NCBI RefSeq assembly: GCF_016808095.1
Contig: NC_068974.1
Coordinates: 5,208,001-5,272,000 of the forward strand
DNA: 64,000 nucleotides
Direction: 5' to 3'
Source: Vigna angularis
Taxonomy: Eukaryota > Streptophyta > Magnoliopsida > Fabales > Fabaceae
Of this stretch, positions 10,965 through 21,634 are shown piece by piece. The position numbers and the translations under genes are program-made. Position 1 is the stretch's first letter, and every line of letters begins with the position of its first letter. The notes beneath the pieces were generated by a model. The model had not been told where the DNA came from. It ran no database searches and was given only the letters and a program-made list of their open reading frames with translations.

Positions 10965-12694
10965 GGTTTAAATCCTCGGATGGTCCTCGTATTTGTATGA
11001 GAATCTCAAGTGGGTCATCATATTTATAACTATCTCAATTGGGTCTATATATTTGCAAAATATCTCAATTGTGTCTAAATATTTGTAAAATTGAGCCAAT
11101 TTTGCCATAACCGCTAAGTTATCACAAACAGCGTTAGTTGGTGCTGACGTGTTGTATAATTAATACGCTGATGTCAAAATATTTTATTACGTAGATTTTT
11201 TTTTTAATTTAAGAGATTATGACATGGCAACCCTTGGTCATTCTCTTCTTCTCCTTCGTTTTGATCTTCTATCTTGCGCATTTCTAGTGGCTCGCGACAG
11301 CGTGTTGAGCGTTATTCTTCTTTGCCCTCTTTTTCTGTTGGTTCTATTCAAAAGTTGCAGGGAGGAGGTAGCTGGGAAATGAGAAAGAGATTATTTTATG
11401 GGTACAGTGTGATGGAGAGAGGATAAATTGGATTCCTTAAAATATTCTAGAAGGAAAAAATGAACAATGCGTCAGCACAATGTTCCTACGCCTTAGGGGA
11501 TCCGAATTTCAGAACCTCGATCAACGATGGTACCATCCCTGACCGCACGATCTTCACTTTGTTACTCTTCTCCAGAGAAAGGTTCACCAATGAAGCCAAA
11601 GCGTTCACGTGAACGTTCACGTGTTTCGATAGCACGAGGGAACGTAATGCAGAGAGTATCCGTAGAGTGTAGAGTTGAACCCGGGTTTCTTCTCTCACCC
11701 GGGTGAGTTTTCTCAAAGAGAGAAGCGCTTCCTCGATTATGTTCTGTAGTGGGCTTTTGAGCTTCCCCGTGATTTCTTCTTCTTCTTCTGAGGTTGCAAC
11801 GGGTTCGATTTCTAACGACGAAGGGGAAGAATAGTAGCAACAACTGGGGCGCGTGGCGAGTTGAAACGGCGACGTTGAGGCCGACGATGGCGGATTTAAG
11901 GGCGAGGCTAGGGATGAGGGTGGAGAAATGGCGGTAGTGTCGTCGGGAGTTGTGGTGTCACAAAGGTTAAGGTGAAGGAATTTCGTGAGGCAAATGTGAA
12001 TCTAGGTTTTCTGGTTCTTGTTGTTTCTTTGATTTGAAGGTGGTGATGGTTTCACGTTTTGCAGAGGCAAGGGCTGCTCGCGGTGGTGCTTAATGGTGGA
12101 GGCATGGCGCCCTGATAAGGAGAAACGGGATTAGGTTTATGTGCTTCTCTAGTTGTCTTTGCAGGTTGAGGTTGCTAGTGAGGATGATGGAGGTGCAAAG
12201 TTTTGTGGTTGTGACTTGGGATTTCTAGGTGACGCAATTTGGCTTTCCGGCGCGGCAATGGTAGCGTCTTCGCGGCAGCTTTCCAAGGCTAGGGTTTTGC
12301 AAAGGAGATGACGGCGAGGATGATGAGGCAGTGACGATTTGGGGTTCGAAGGGTTTTCTAAATTGGGTATCTGTAGTTTTTCTGAGTGTAGGCCATTTTC
12401 CCCCTTTTTTTCTGTTTGCATAATTTTTCTATTTTTTTTAATTTATTAAATTCCATGTCATCACTGGCAGCATATTTTTTTTAATAAAATATCCACCTCA
12501 GCATATCCACCTTAGCACATCTTAACGTCGTTTGTGATAACTTAACGATTATAGCAAAATTGGCTTAATTTGACAAATATTTGGACCCAATTGAGATATT
12601 TTGCAAATATATAAACCCAATTGAAACAGTTGAAAATATAAAGAATCACTTGAGATTCTTATACAAATATGAGGATCAACCGAAAGTTTAAATG
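10965..12694. mobile_element. Pack-MULE-like element 1 (1.73 kb) carrying a U-box/ARM gene fragment
   Basis: Long terminal inverted repeats of ~200 bp. The left end (10965-11165, GGTTTAAATCCTCGGATGG) matches the inverted right end (12694-12495). Shared internal blocks include TTTGTATGAGAATCTCAAGTG and the CGTTAAGTTATCACAAAC region. It is flanked by a 10-bp direct repeat with one mismatch, AAACATTAAT (10955-10964) and AAACACTAAT (12695-12704), the length range of MULE target duplications. The interior (about 11230-12430) is GC-rich compared with its surroundings and carries host-gene-like sequence, not transposase. Internal - strand sequence encodes part of a plant U-box/ARM protein, listed separately. 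Confidence 0.85.
11487..11860 (-). pseudogene. Captured fragment of a U-box/ARM-repeat E3 ligase gene (PUB38/40-like)
   Basis: On the - strand, from about 11860 to 11487, one frame reads an acidic EEEEE-ITGKLKSPLQNIIEEALLSLRKL segment, then an ARM repeat with SALRSLVLSKHVNVHVNALA and SLVNLSLEKSNKVKIVRSGM, followed by VPSLIEVLKFGSPKA. This matches the start of the ARM array of plant U-box proteins of the PUB38/39/40 group. The U-box domain and the remaining ARM repeats are absent, and the frame runs into the left TIR side. It is therefore a truncated captured copy inside the Pack-MULE. Whether it is transcribed, in sense or antisense to a parent gene, cannot be seen. Confidence 0.8.
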
Positions 12695-12739
12695 AAACAC
12701 TAATATATAATATTTTATCTTATAAATATGACCTAGGTA

Positions 12740-13430
<691 letters not shown>

Positions 13431-14190
13431 TACTAAGTTTTAAACTAATTAATATTAAGAATATTTATATAAATCTAGTTGGATATAATAGTAACCTTGT
13501 TAGATATTTTCGCTCATTTTATCTCGTGTATGAAATAAGTGACGTGCATATATGTAATTAATTTTATTTTATAAGTGATTAAAAAATAAATGAATGTTAA
13601 TAAATACAATAATCAATACATGATTAATTGTGTAATCAAGTCATTAAAATATATGTAACTCAAAGATGGAGTAAATAATTATTATATTAAAATTTTTTAC
13701 CGTTGACCATTTTGATGATATAATAAATATAATGAAATTTTAAAGCGTTAATTTTACAATAGAAAATTATCATGTATTACTAAATTGTAAAGAGTTAAGC
13801 TGATAAAAACAAAATGATAAATGGAAAGTTATGTAGAAACATTTACCAACCTGTACAAACTCATAAAAAAATCTATCAACTTGTACATAAAAGTTATTTA
13901 TCATTTAAAAACAATGAAAAACTACTTAAACAAGCGATGATATATATGAAATACTTTAAGATGTTTCTTTACAAGTGACAATCCATTTTTGAATTCTTTA
14001 AAAGGTTTAACAAATTTAAAAGTAAATTTACATCTTGTTTAGATATATGACAATAAATTACTTATTTTAAATGAAATAAAGAAACACAAATAAAAAAATT
14101 AATTATAAAAAAATAAAACTAAAAGTTAACAAACCTACCATACAAACATTTGAATTTTTTATGGAATGATTCTAAAAAAATTATAAAACT
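13431..14190. other. AT-rich region upstream of the WD40 gene
   Basis: No gene or transposon ends seen. The last part probably includes the promoter of the gene starting at 14261. Confidence 0.5.
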
Positions 14191-14198
14191 AAACCCTA
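14191..14198 (+). promoter_or_regulatory. Telo-box (AAACCCTA) upstream of the RID3/Ipi3-like gene
   Basis: AAACCCTA lies 63 bases before the ATG at 14261, within AACTAAACCCTAAG. In plants, telo-boxes are enriched near the start of genes for ribosomal proteins and ribosome biogenesis. That fits the Ipi3-like product encoded next. No paired TGGGCY site II element was seen nearby, so function remains inference. Confidence 0.5.
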
Positions 14199-14260
14199 AG
14201 AAATCGTATGCAGACACAGTTCTTCTTTCCTCATTCCCTTCCTAAACAAAAAAAAATAAC

Positions 14261-15580
14261 ATGTCTTCTTCCTCCAATGAACTCATCCTCACTAGCTCCC
14301 CTGACGGGCCAATCATGGTCTACGAGACTGTTAGCCGCACCGCCGTGACACGGTTCTCCAGCAGCCGATCTCCGTGTCGCGGCCTGACCATGGTGGGCCG
14401 GAGATTGTTAGCAGCCTCACACGTATCATCAGACACGGGTGCAGGCTCCATGAACATCTACAATTGGCACGGTTCTTCTGTGTTTCGTAACTTCCCCGTG
14501 CCAGAACCCATTGCCCCTCTCATTGCAACACCCGATGGAGCATTTCTCTTCGGTGGTGGCATCTCAGGGAGTGTTATATCTCTTTCAGGTTCTTCTGGGG
14601 ATGTCATCAGATCAACTGTTGTTCACTCAAGTCCAGTTTCCAGTCTTCATCTGAGCGACGATGGGTCACTTGTTATCTCAGGCAGTGAAGATGGAACAGT
14701 TGTTGTTGTCCCTAGCTTCAAGATCGTTGCCGAGGGTTCCTTGGAGGAGAATGTGGAAGACTTGATCTTGCACAAATGGAAGGCGCATTCTGATTCCGTG
14801 ACTGCTTTCAAGTCTGTGATGGGTACTTTGGTTTCTTGCTCATTAGACCGAACATGCAAGTTTTGGAATCTGGAAAACTGTGGGGTCCTTATGCAGACTG
14901 TGACATTACCTTGTTCCGTTTCTGGGGTTGCCGTAGATTCATCGGGGTCAACGTTTTACGCTGGTGGTGCAGATGGGTTTGTTTATAAGGTTGAAAATAG
15001 AAAAGTAGTGGGTGATAAGGGTTGTAAGGTGAGAAAATGGGGTCAAAAGCATAGTGGGGGGATTGTGTCATTGGCTTTGGTGAAGGAAGAGAGGAATGTG
15101 GTGTCTGCTGCAGAAGATGGGAGTGTGTGGATGTGGGATGTTGAGAAAGGAGAAGTTGTGATGGTTTTTGGGGATGAATTGATAACTATCAGTGACATGA
15201 TTGTGATAAAGGGAAATGGTGGTGGGTTTGGAGTTGGAAAGGGAAATGATGTTGCAGTTGGTGAAGAGAATGGGTCCTTCACTTCTTCTAGGTTATGTGA
15301 TGAAGAGATTCTTAGGACAATGAATCAAATGAAAGCCCTTGAAGAGGTCAAGGATGTTGTATTACAAGACAGGAAAAAGGCCATTGAAATGTTGGAATCT
15401 GTGATTGAAATGTATGAGAGACTTTTGAAGCTTATCCTTAAGGAAGCTACAAAAGCCATTGAAGAAGAAAAAGAAGAAATGGATGAAGAAGACAAAGATG
15501 ATAAACATGAAGAAGAACACGAGAAAGATGATAAACATGAAGAAGAACATGAGAAAGATGATAAGAAGGAAGGGAACTAG
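14261..15580 (+). CDS. RID3-like: WD40-repeat protein, ROOT INITIATION DEFECTIVE 3 / Ipi3-like (439 aa, single exon)
   Basis: One uninterrupted frame from ATG 14261 to TAG 15580. The N-terminus (ELILTSSPDGPIMVYETVSR, then SRSPCRGLTMVG and LLAASHVSSDT) and the first blades (FPVPEPIAPLIATPDGAFLF, SGSEDGTVVVVP) match plant RID3, the counterpart of yeast Ipi3. At least five WD-type blades are visible, including KAHSDSVTAFKSVMGTLVSC, LDRTCKFWNLE and EDGSVWMWDVE. From about residue 345 the protein becomes a coiled coil (EILRTMNQMKALEEVKDVVL). It ends in a highly acidic, Lys-rich tail with a DDKHEEEHEK unit repeated about 2.5 times. Ipi3 works with Rix1/Ipi1 in late 60S ribosomal subunit maturation in the nucleus, and Arabidopsis RID3 is needed for shoot meristem formation. 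Both roles are inferred. The tail repeat is likely variable in length between alleles. Confidence 0.9.
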   Translation: MSSSSNELILTSSPDGPIMVYETVSRTAVTRFSSSRSPCRGLTMVGRRLLAASHVSSDTGAGSMNIYNWHGSSVFRNFPVPEPIAPLIATPDGAFLFGGGISGSVISLSGSSGDVIRSTVVHSSPVSSLHLSDDGSLVISGSEDGTVVVVPSFKIVAEGSLEENVEDLILHKWKAHSDSVTAFKSVMGTLVSCSLDRTCKFWNLENCGVLMQTVTLPCSVSGVAVDSSGSTFYAGGADGFVYKVENRKVVGDKGCKVRKWGQKHSGGIVSLALVKEERNVVSAAEDGSVWMWDVEKGEVVMVFGDELITISDMIVIKGNGGGFGVGKGNDVAVGEENGSFTSSRLCDEEILRTMNQMKALEEVKDVVLQDRKKAIEMLESVIEMYERLLKLILKEATKAIEEEKEEMDEEDKDDKHEEEHEKDDKHEEEHEKDDKKEGN

Positions 15581-16133
15581 TACTTTTGGTCGTCAATGTA
15601 CTGAAGAAAATGATAATTATTTGTAGCATTATTTGGTGTTTGGGAATGATAATGAATTTTAATCTTCTTATTTTATCTACATATTGAATTTTTCGAGCAC
15701 ACAAATAAATTTCAGATATTTGGAAGAGAATTTTATGAAAATATATACTAATAATTTTTGAATAGAAAATCATTTAATTTTATTTTCAACTAGTAGTGAA
15801 ATAGAGTTTTAACTTTGATATCTTACAAGTTCCTTATTATAAGAAAGTTTATCGAAATTGTAAAGCTACAATAAATTTAAAATTGACAAGTTTTTTTTTC
15901 TTTTCTTAAGTATTTTCAAGTTTATTGAGTTAGCTACTTATTTTATTTACGAAAAATGATAAATTATATATATAGAAATTGAAAATAACATGAAATTAAT
16001 TTAGCTAACTAAATTATTCAAGAAGAACCATTCTAATTACTTTTATATAGACAAAGAGAAGAAATTTTTTTAAATTTAATAAAATTATATAACATCAACA
16101 TGTTTATAGAACTGCCATGTGTATTCAACTAAA

Positions 16134-16135
<2 letters not shown>
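15581..16135. other. 3' flank of the WD40 gene, AT-rich
   Basis: Probable 3' UTR, then AT-rich sequence with no recognised feature up to the (AT)n tract at 16136. Confidence 0.5.

Positions 16136-16191
<56 letters not shown>
16136..16191. repeat. (TA)n microsatellite
   Basis: About 28 TA units immediately left of dispersed repeat copy B. Confidence 0.95.
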
Positions 16192-16195
<4 letters not shown>

Positions 16196-16344
16196 AAATG
16201 TTTATTTTAAATATTTCATTTAATAATTAAAAAATATTTAATAAATTATATTTTTTAACATTACTATAAATACTAAATAGAATAATAAACTATTTTATAT
16301 AATAAATATAATCATTTAACTCCAATAAGTGGATTTTAAATATT

Positions 16345-16822
16345 ATATAGCAACTATAATAAGTACGATATATTAGTTAAATACTTTATGATCAATTAAT
16401 TACATAAATAATGAATAGAAATATCAAGATTAGTTGGCATAAGTAATACCGGACTTGTGTCTCTTAATTAAATCGTTCAGAAGTGATAACATTTTGAATA
16501 TGGAATATATTATGTTGGTCGGTGTTAATTAGTTCAATGTGTAATAAATAATTCTAGCAGGTTAAAAAAAATCATGAACAAATATTTGATGCACCTTATT
16601 TTTTTAAACATAACATAATTATTTATACAGTAATAACTGAAATATTAATTAAATACTATAATTAAGTAATAAATATAACTGATATTTTCTTAACATTCAA
16701 TAAATTTATTAAATAATATAACTCTATTGAAAATTTTACTAATTATATTATATTTAATACATATAATGTATTTAACTTTCATAATTATCAAAATAAAAAA
16801 AATGTTATAAAATTTGACTTCA

Positions 16823-16908
<86 letters not shown>

Positions 16909-18538
16909 TTTAAACGCTCGATCGTCATCGTATTTGTTGGAGAATTTCAATTGGATCTTCTAGTTTTTAATTGTCTCAATTTGGTCTAAATTTTTGAAAA
17001 ATTGAGTCAATTAAGCTCTCTCCGTTAAGTTTTCATAGACGACGTCAACCGATACTGACGTGGTGCACGCTGATGTTAAAGTGTTTTATTATGTGGGTTT
17101 TATTTTCAAAATTAAGAATTTTTGACGTGACAAAATGTATTCCTAATCGAACCAAGGAATTTGTTCCTAATCGAACCTTACAGAGGCTCATCCAGATTTG
17201 GTCAGACTCCCTCCATCACCTACTCCACTTCGCTCACTCTCTCATGGACCTCGTCGCCGGTCGTCGGCCGCTGGTCACGGAGCTTCGCCGACGCCAATCA
17301 TTAGTAGAGCATACCATTGCTTGGCTAATTAAAAAGATAAAAATTATAAAGAAAATTCAAAACTACATCGACCCTCAACCTACCTTGTGAAATGGAAGAA
17401 ATGAGGAATGTAATTAAACCAATTTAATCTTAATTGAACCCAGAAAACCTAAATTGAACTCCAAATATTGCTTTCCTCTCTTTAATTCGAAAACCCAATC
17501 TGGGTAGTCCCTCTTCCTCTTCTAAATACATTAGGGGTTTTGTCTCAATCTATCATGTGAACTCTGAACAAAGGTTCAGACTTGTGCTCCCAATTCTCGA
17601 AAAATAAAACCTAGCTTGAGGGCTCTTTGGTCTCATGCAAGAGGACTTCTAGGGGAGCACCTATCTTCTTCCCCGTATCTCTTTTGGTTTCACGGACAAC
17701 CCCAACTATGGGGGAAGATTCTTCCTTCTCGTAAGTAACAGTGGAGTTCTCTTCTTCCCCAATCATATTGGCCTTGCTTCGTTTCGCAAGAGAAGGCACT
17801 GTTTTCCCTTTCTCTTTCTTGGGTTCTGGTGCGGTGGTCGTAGGGAGGAGGGACTCGAGTCCAATGAACCAGGCGCGGTGTTTCCTTCGTGGAGGTGTAT
17901 GTTGTAATGGCGGCTCTCAGAGCAACTCGCGATGGTGGATGCGGGTTGAGTGCATATAGTGTCCCAATAGCAGCGAAGGCGCAGCGAAGGTTCCTTCTCT
18001 TTGTTTTGATTCGCGATGCAGGCTTCATTTCTCCTCCTCCTCTTCTGGTTGCGATTGGGTTATTAGCGGTTTCTATTTCGATATCTGATTCTTGTGATTT
18101 GGAAGATAGGGTTTTGTTTCACTAACCCAAAGAAAAAAGCAATACCCGATGCAACAAAAATCGTTGGTGAGTCCTGTCTCAACCTACTCCAGCGGAACTT
18201 TTCCCTCTTATGCGCCAACATACCCCCGCTTGTTCGTCATTCCCCCTACACCACTATCCTAACTCAAAGCAAAATAAAATTCCTAAATTTTAACATAAAC
18301 CAATTAAATTTTTTCGTGTCATAATCTCTTAATTTGAATAAAAATTCCACGTAACCAAACAATACACATCAACATATTAAGTGTGCATCACGTCAGCATA
18401 TGTTAACGTTGTCTGTGAAAACTTAACGGGCATGACTTAATGGGCTTAATTTTTCAAAAATTTGGACCCAATTGAGACAGTTGAAAACTAGAGGACCCAC
18501 TTGAGATTTCCCAAGTACGAGGACGATTTGAAAGTTTA

Positions 18539-18589
<51 letters not shown>

Positions 18590-19000
18590 GATATCATTTA
18601 TTTGTGTATTAATAATTTTAAATTTTAATACATAAAAAATTATTTAACGTTATAACCAATTGAATAATTTTTTATTTCAAAATATATAAATAAAACTTAT
18701 GTTTAAAATTAATCGTCACTTAACTTCTTTAATACTATTTTTACATAATTATATATATTTTTTAAAAAACTTTTATCTTTGTATTTTTTATTTAATTACT
18801 TATTAAATAAATAATAAAACTAAAAATTGAAAAAGCGAATAAAATGGAAAAATATTTATGCTATTATATAAATAAATAATTAAATAATGAATTATTGGAG
18901 AAAAAAATAGTTCATAAACATCCCTTTAAATAATAAATTTGGACACATTGTAATTCATTTATATTTACAAACATACATGATTTATCTCATATATTTACAT
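16345..19000. repeat. AT-rich dispersed repeat, copy B, interrupted by Pack-MULE 2
   Basis: 16345-16827 matches copy A (12740-13220). The post-microsatellite part resumes at 18898-19000. Between them lie two (AT)n tracts (16828-16906 and 18542-18584), Pack-MULE 2, and ~310 bp not present in copy A. The arrangement shows that Pack-MULE 2 landed in the (AT)n tract of this copy. Confidence 0.65.
16907..18541. mobile_element. Pack-MULE-like element 2 (1.64 kb), inserted in an (AT)n microsatellite
   Basis: Left TIR 16907-~17090 (GGTTTAAACGCTCGATCGTC) and right TIR ~18365-18541 are inverted copies. Matching blocks include AATTTTTGAAAAATT, CGTTAAGTTTTCA.AGACGACGTC-like sequence and TGACGTGGTGCAC. 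The TIRs belong to the same family as those of Pack-MULE 1. Both borders abut AT dinucleotide runs (79 bp left, 43 bp right), so the target duplication is hidden in the microsatellite. The interior (17390-18330) is GC-rich, with a - strand frame 17799-17611 containing KKIGAPLEVLLHETKE. I do not recognise its parent gene. No transposase is present. Confidence 0.8.
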
Positions 19001-19100
19001 CGGTTAATTTTCTAAGAAATGTTTTAGTTCACTTAGAAAATAAAATATTAGAGTAGATAAGTGTTTTAAAATAATGAGACCGAATATTTTAGTTTAAATT
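18585..19100. other. AT-rich flank
   Basis: No gene seen. It contains the resumed part of dispersed repeat copy B at about 18898-19000. Confidence 0.5.
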
Positions 19101-19129
19101 AATTCAATAATATAAATATAGTTTCTTAA

Positions 19130-20480
19130 ACTTGTCTCATTATCTAAAACATTCAATATCTCTCTAAAACTCCTTCTCCAAGTTTTATCTCCCTTCTTTA
19201 TACAAATTCTAACTCATCGATCATTTGTTTGACAATCAAGAAGTGTCTAAAAAATCACAACAAAGTAATCTTCATTCATATCTTATCAGTTTCTGGTATA
19301 GAGCAAGTAAGTTTTGACTCTCTTTTTTTCGCTCTTAGATAGAGATCATGTCTAGGAATCTTTTGATCACATGTGAAATCTAACTCTTTTTCCTAGCTCC
19401 TGTTGACCAGAGGTTCTCAAAACTCTCTTTGATCACTTTTTGTTAATTTGTAGACGTTCCTATAGTTCCTTGCGTTTGAAGCAACTATGGTGTGTTTTTA
19501 GAGTTGTGATAGTTCTCCTTAAGGTAACTAGTGACCTTTCTTGATGTTATTTCAATTGATGGTTTTAGTTAGGTTATGTTAAATTTGGTTAAAAGCTAGA
19601 AGTTTATCTGCCTTTGTATGAATTGTGATTTGAATACTTTAAAATAGTTAATTGATGCTTGGTGTTGTGATGGATGTTCTAGAATGTGATGAATCTATTT
19701 GGATGTGTTACTGATGTTGAATTTTTATGTTTGTGAAGTTAGTGATGTTAATTGAATTGGAATTATTGGGAAGGAAATGTTAGGCTAAGTTGTATGTTAT
19801 TTTGGTCTAAAATGGGAGGTTTTAATAAGTGAGTTTGAGAAATAAATATCTAAATAGAGATATGGTAATTTAAGTTCTATTGTATGATTATTTGAGACTT
19901 GTTGAGTTGAGAATTGGTAAATTTATGATCTAGAACAAAAAAAATATACAATTGGTTATGTTTTTAAATGGTTTTAAGTATGTTTTGGAAGTTTGGAGTA
20001 GTGAAATTTAGAAACAATACGTCTAAAGTATATTTGAGGGTTCAAGGTTTGTGGTTGAGTCATTTTGGACTTATTAAGACCCCTAAGTGGTTTTGTTATG
20101 AGCTAAAACTTGTAGAATTTAATTATGGTCTCTAAAGTTGGGTTTTAGTTAATTTGAGTTGGAATCTTGTTGTAAAATAAGTTTAAAAACTAGTTTAGGT
20201 TGGTTCATATACATTTGGTTAGGCCCATTCTAGTTTAGAATCCCATATAGAAGTTTTAGAAGTTGATGAAAGTGCATAGGGTAGGTCGTGAGGGGTTGAG
20301 GAGTGCAAATTCTAAAAAATTGATGTTGTAGAATTTTGCAGTCTCGCTGAGTGAGTCTAGCCGCTGAACGAGTAGAATTATTTCTAGCTGAGTGAATGTA
20401 GCCGTTGAACGAGCAAAATCCACTATTTTTGTATTCGTAGAGCGAGATAAGGGGTTGAGCGAATTAGTTTGGAGAAGAAT
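19130..20480 (+). repeat. Probable truncated LTR fragment (gypsy-like, 'GCTGAGTGAGT' repeats)
   Basis: The region lacks coding sequence. It contains a cluster of CGCTGAGTGAGT / CCGCTGAACGAGTAG / GTAGAGCGAGATAAG sequences near 20340-20460. Similar CGCT-GAGCGAG motifs are, from memory, typical of some legume gypsy LTRs. It is cut off by the copia LTR at ~20485. No primer site, TG/CA termini or partner LTR was found, so the class is tentative. Confidence 0.35.
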
Positions 20481-20669
20481 TTTGTGTTACCAATGAGGAG
20501 CATTGGTATTTTGAAGATATAAGATTTTGATGATGCTACAAGTGATAAAACTCGAAGAATCAAGTCATAATTGTTTTAAAAGCACTTTAGTAGTTTACAA
20601 ATGTATTAAGAAAAAGTTTAAGCATGTGTAACTTAGAAATTTTGTATATCTAGAGATGTTACGTATATA

Positions 20670-20935
20670 ATCGATTATGAGATAGAATAATTGATTATCT
20701 TGAGCTATCTTGAAAAACCATTTTTGCTCTAGAATAATCGATTATTACTTCAAATAATCGATTATTACTTTAAATAATCGATTATCACTGGTCCTGATGA
20801 GAACTACACAAGTCCCTGGAATAATCGATTGTTCTTGAGAATAATCGATTATCACTTTTTGAAAATACCTATAACGGACTTAAATAATCGATTATCACTA
20901 ACAATAATCGATTATCACTAGCAGTTGTAATCTGA
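20670..20935. repeat. AATCGATTATCACT palindrome array inside the copia LTR
   Basis: At least six units of ATAATCGATTAT (some with a following TACTT or CACT) lie in the U3 part of the LTR, just before the TATA box. The palindrome ATCGAT flanked by TAAT/ATTA is kept while the spacers vary. Confidence 0.85.
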
Positions 20936-21144
20936 TTTTTCAAAATCAGACCAGTTGTCTATATATAGTTGTTTCAAAACCCTTAGAGGGTTAACTCTGA
21001 GCTTTTTGAGAATATAGTGTGATATGAGGAAGTTCCAAAATGCTAGTTCATTGCATTGCCTGGTCTAGTGAATAGGAGAACCTCGCGCTTTGTGGGTGAA
21101 AGGTCGGAGCAGTTCTCTTCGAGTTGGCAACGTTGTTGTTCTTC

Positions 21145-21275
21145 TAGTTCATTGGTCGAAGGAAGACTCTTTCTGCACTGTTTCAGTTCGTTGGTCGAAG
21201 GAAAGTGTAGATTGATTGCTTCCGGTTCGTTGGTCGAAGGAAGCACCCTTCCGGTTCATTCGTTGAAGGAAGGTT
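21145..21275. repeat. Short tandem repeat in the copia LTR
   Basis: Four degenerate copies of GTTCRTTGGTCGAAGGAAG, spaced 30-45 bases apart, in the transcribed part of the LTR. The - strand frame 21246-21043 (repeated LPSTNEL) is a consequence of the repeat, not a gene. Confidence 0.8.
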
Positions 21276-21590
21276 TTATCTTTCTGTTTCATTCACTCTA
21301 TTGTAAATATGTGAAACTGATTTTAGTGAAAACATTAATCACCTTTTATAGTGATTAACAATTGGGCGTAGAATCTTTTGATTCGAACCAGGATAAAAAT
21401 TCTGTGTTGAATTTTTCTACTCCTTACACTCTTTACATTTTTCGCACATCAACTGTTTGATAAATTTTCTCTAAGAAAACTAATTTTATAAAAACGGACC
21501 ATCTTAACTTAAGTTGTGACCGAACACGCTTTCCGCTTATTTTATTCCACTGCGCGACTCTACGATACCAGTTGTCCTGATATCGACAAT

Positions 21591-21602
21591 TGGTATCAGA
21601 GC
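21591..21602 (+). other. Primer-binding site (TGGTATCAGAGC)
   Basis: TGGTATCAGAGC is the standard complement of the initiator methionine tRNA 3' end used by plant copia elements. It sits two bases after the LTR end and fixes the orientation and LTR boundary. Confidence 0.92.
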
Positions 21603-21634
21603 TTGCTTTGATATTCATTCAAACTTTTGTGAAA

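Larger units (their letters stand above)
20485..21588 (+). mobile_element. 5' LTR of a copia-type retrotransposon (~1.1 kb)
   Basis: The LTR appears to start near TGTTACCAATGAGG at 20485 and ends ...GATATCGACA at 21588, directly before the primer-binding site. It contains six or more AATAATCGATTATCACT-type units (20670-20935), a TATATATAG box at ~20960, and four copies of a GTTCRTTGGTCGAAGGAAG unit at ~21147-21270. The 5' boundary is approximate. No matching 3' LTR exists in the window. Confidence 0.75.

Noticed and set aside
17073..18324. Several 70-110 codon frames inside Pack-MULE 2 as genes
   Set aside because: Overlapping frames on both strands in GC-rich captured DNA, none with a recognisable domain. 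Kept only as unspecified captured sequence.
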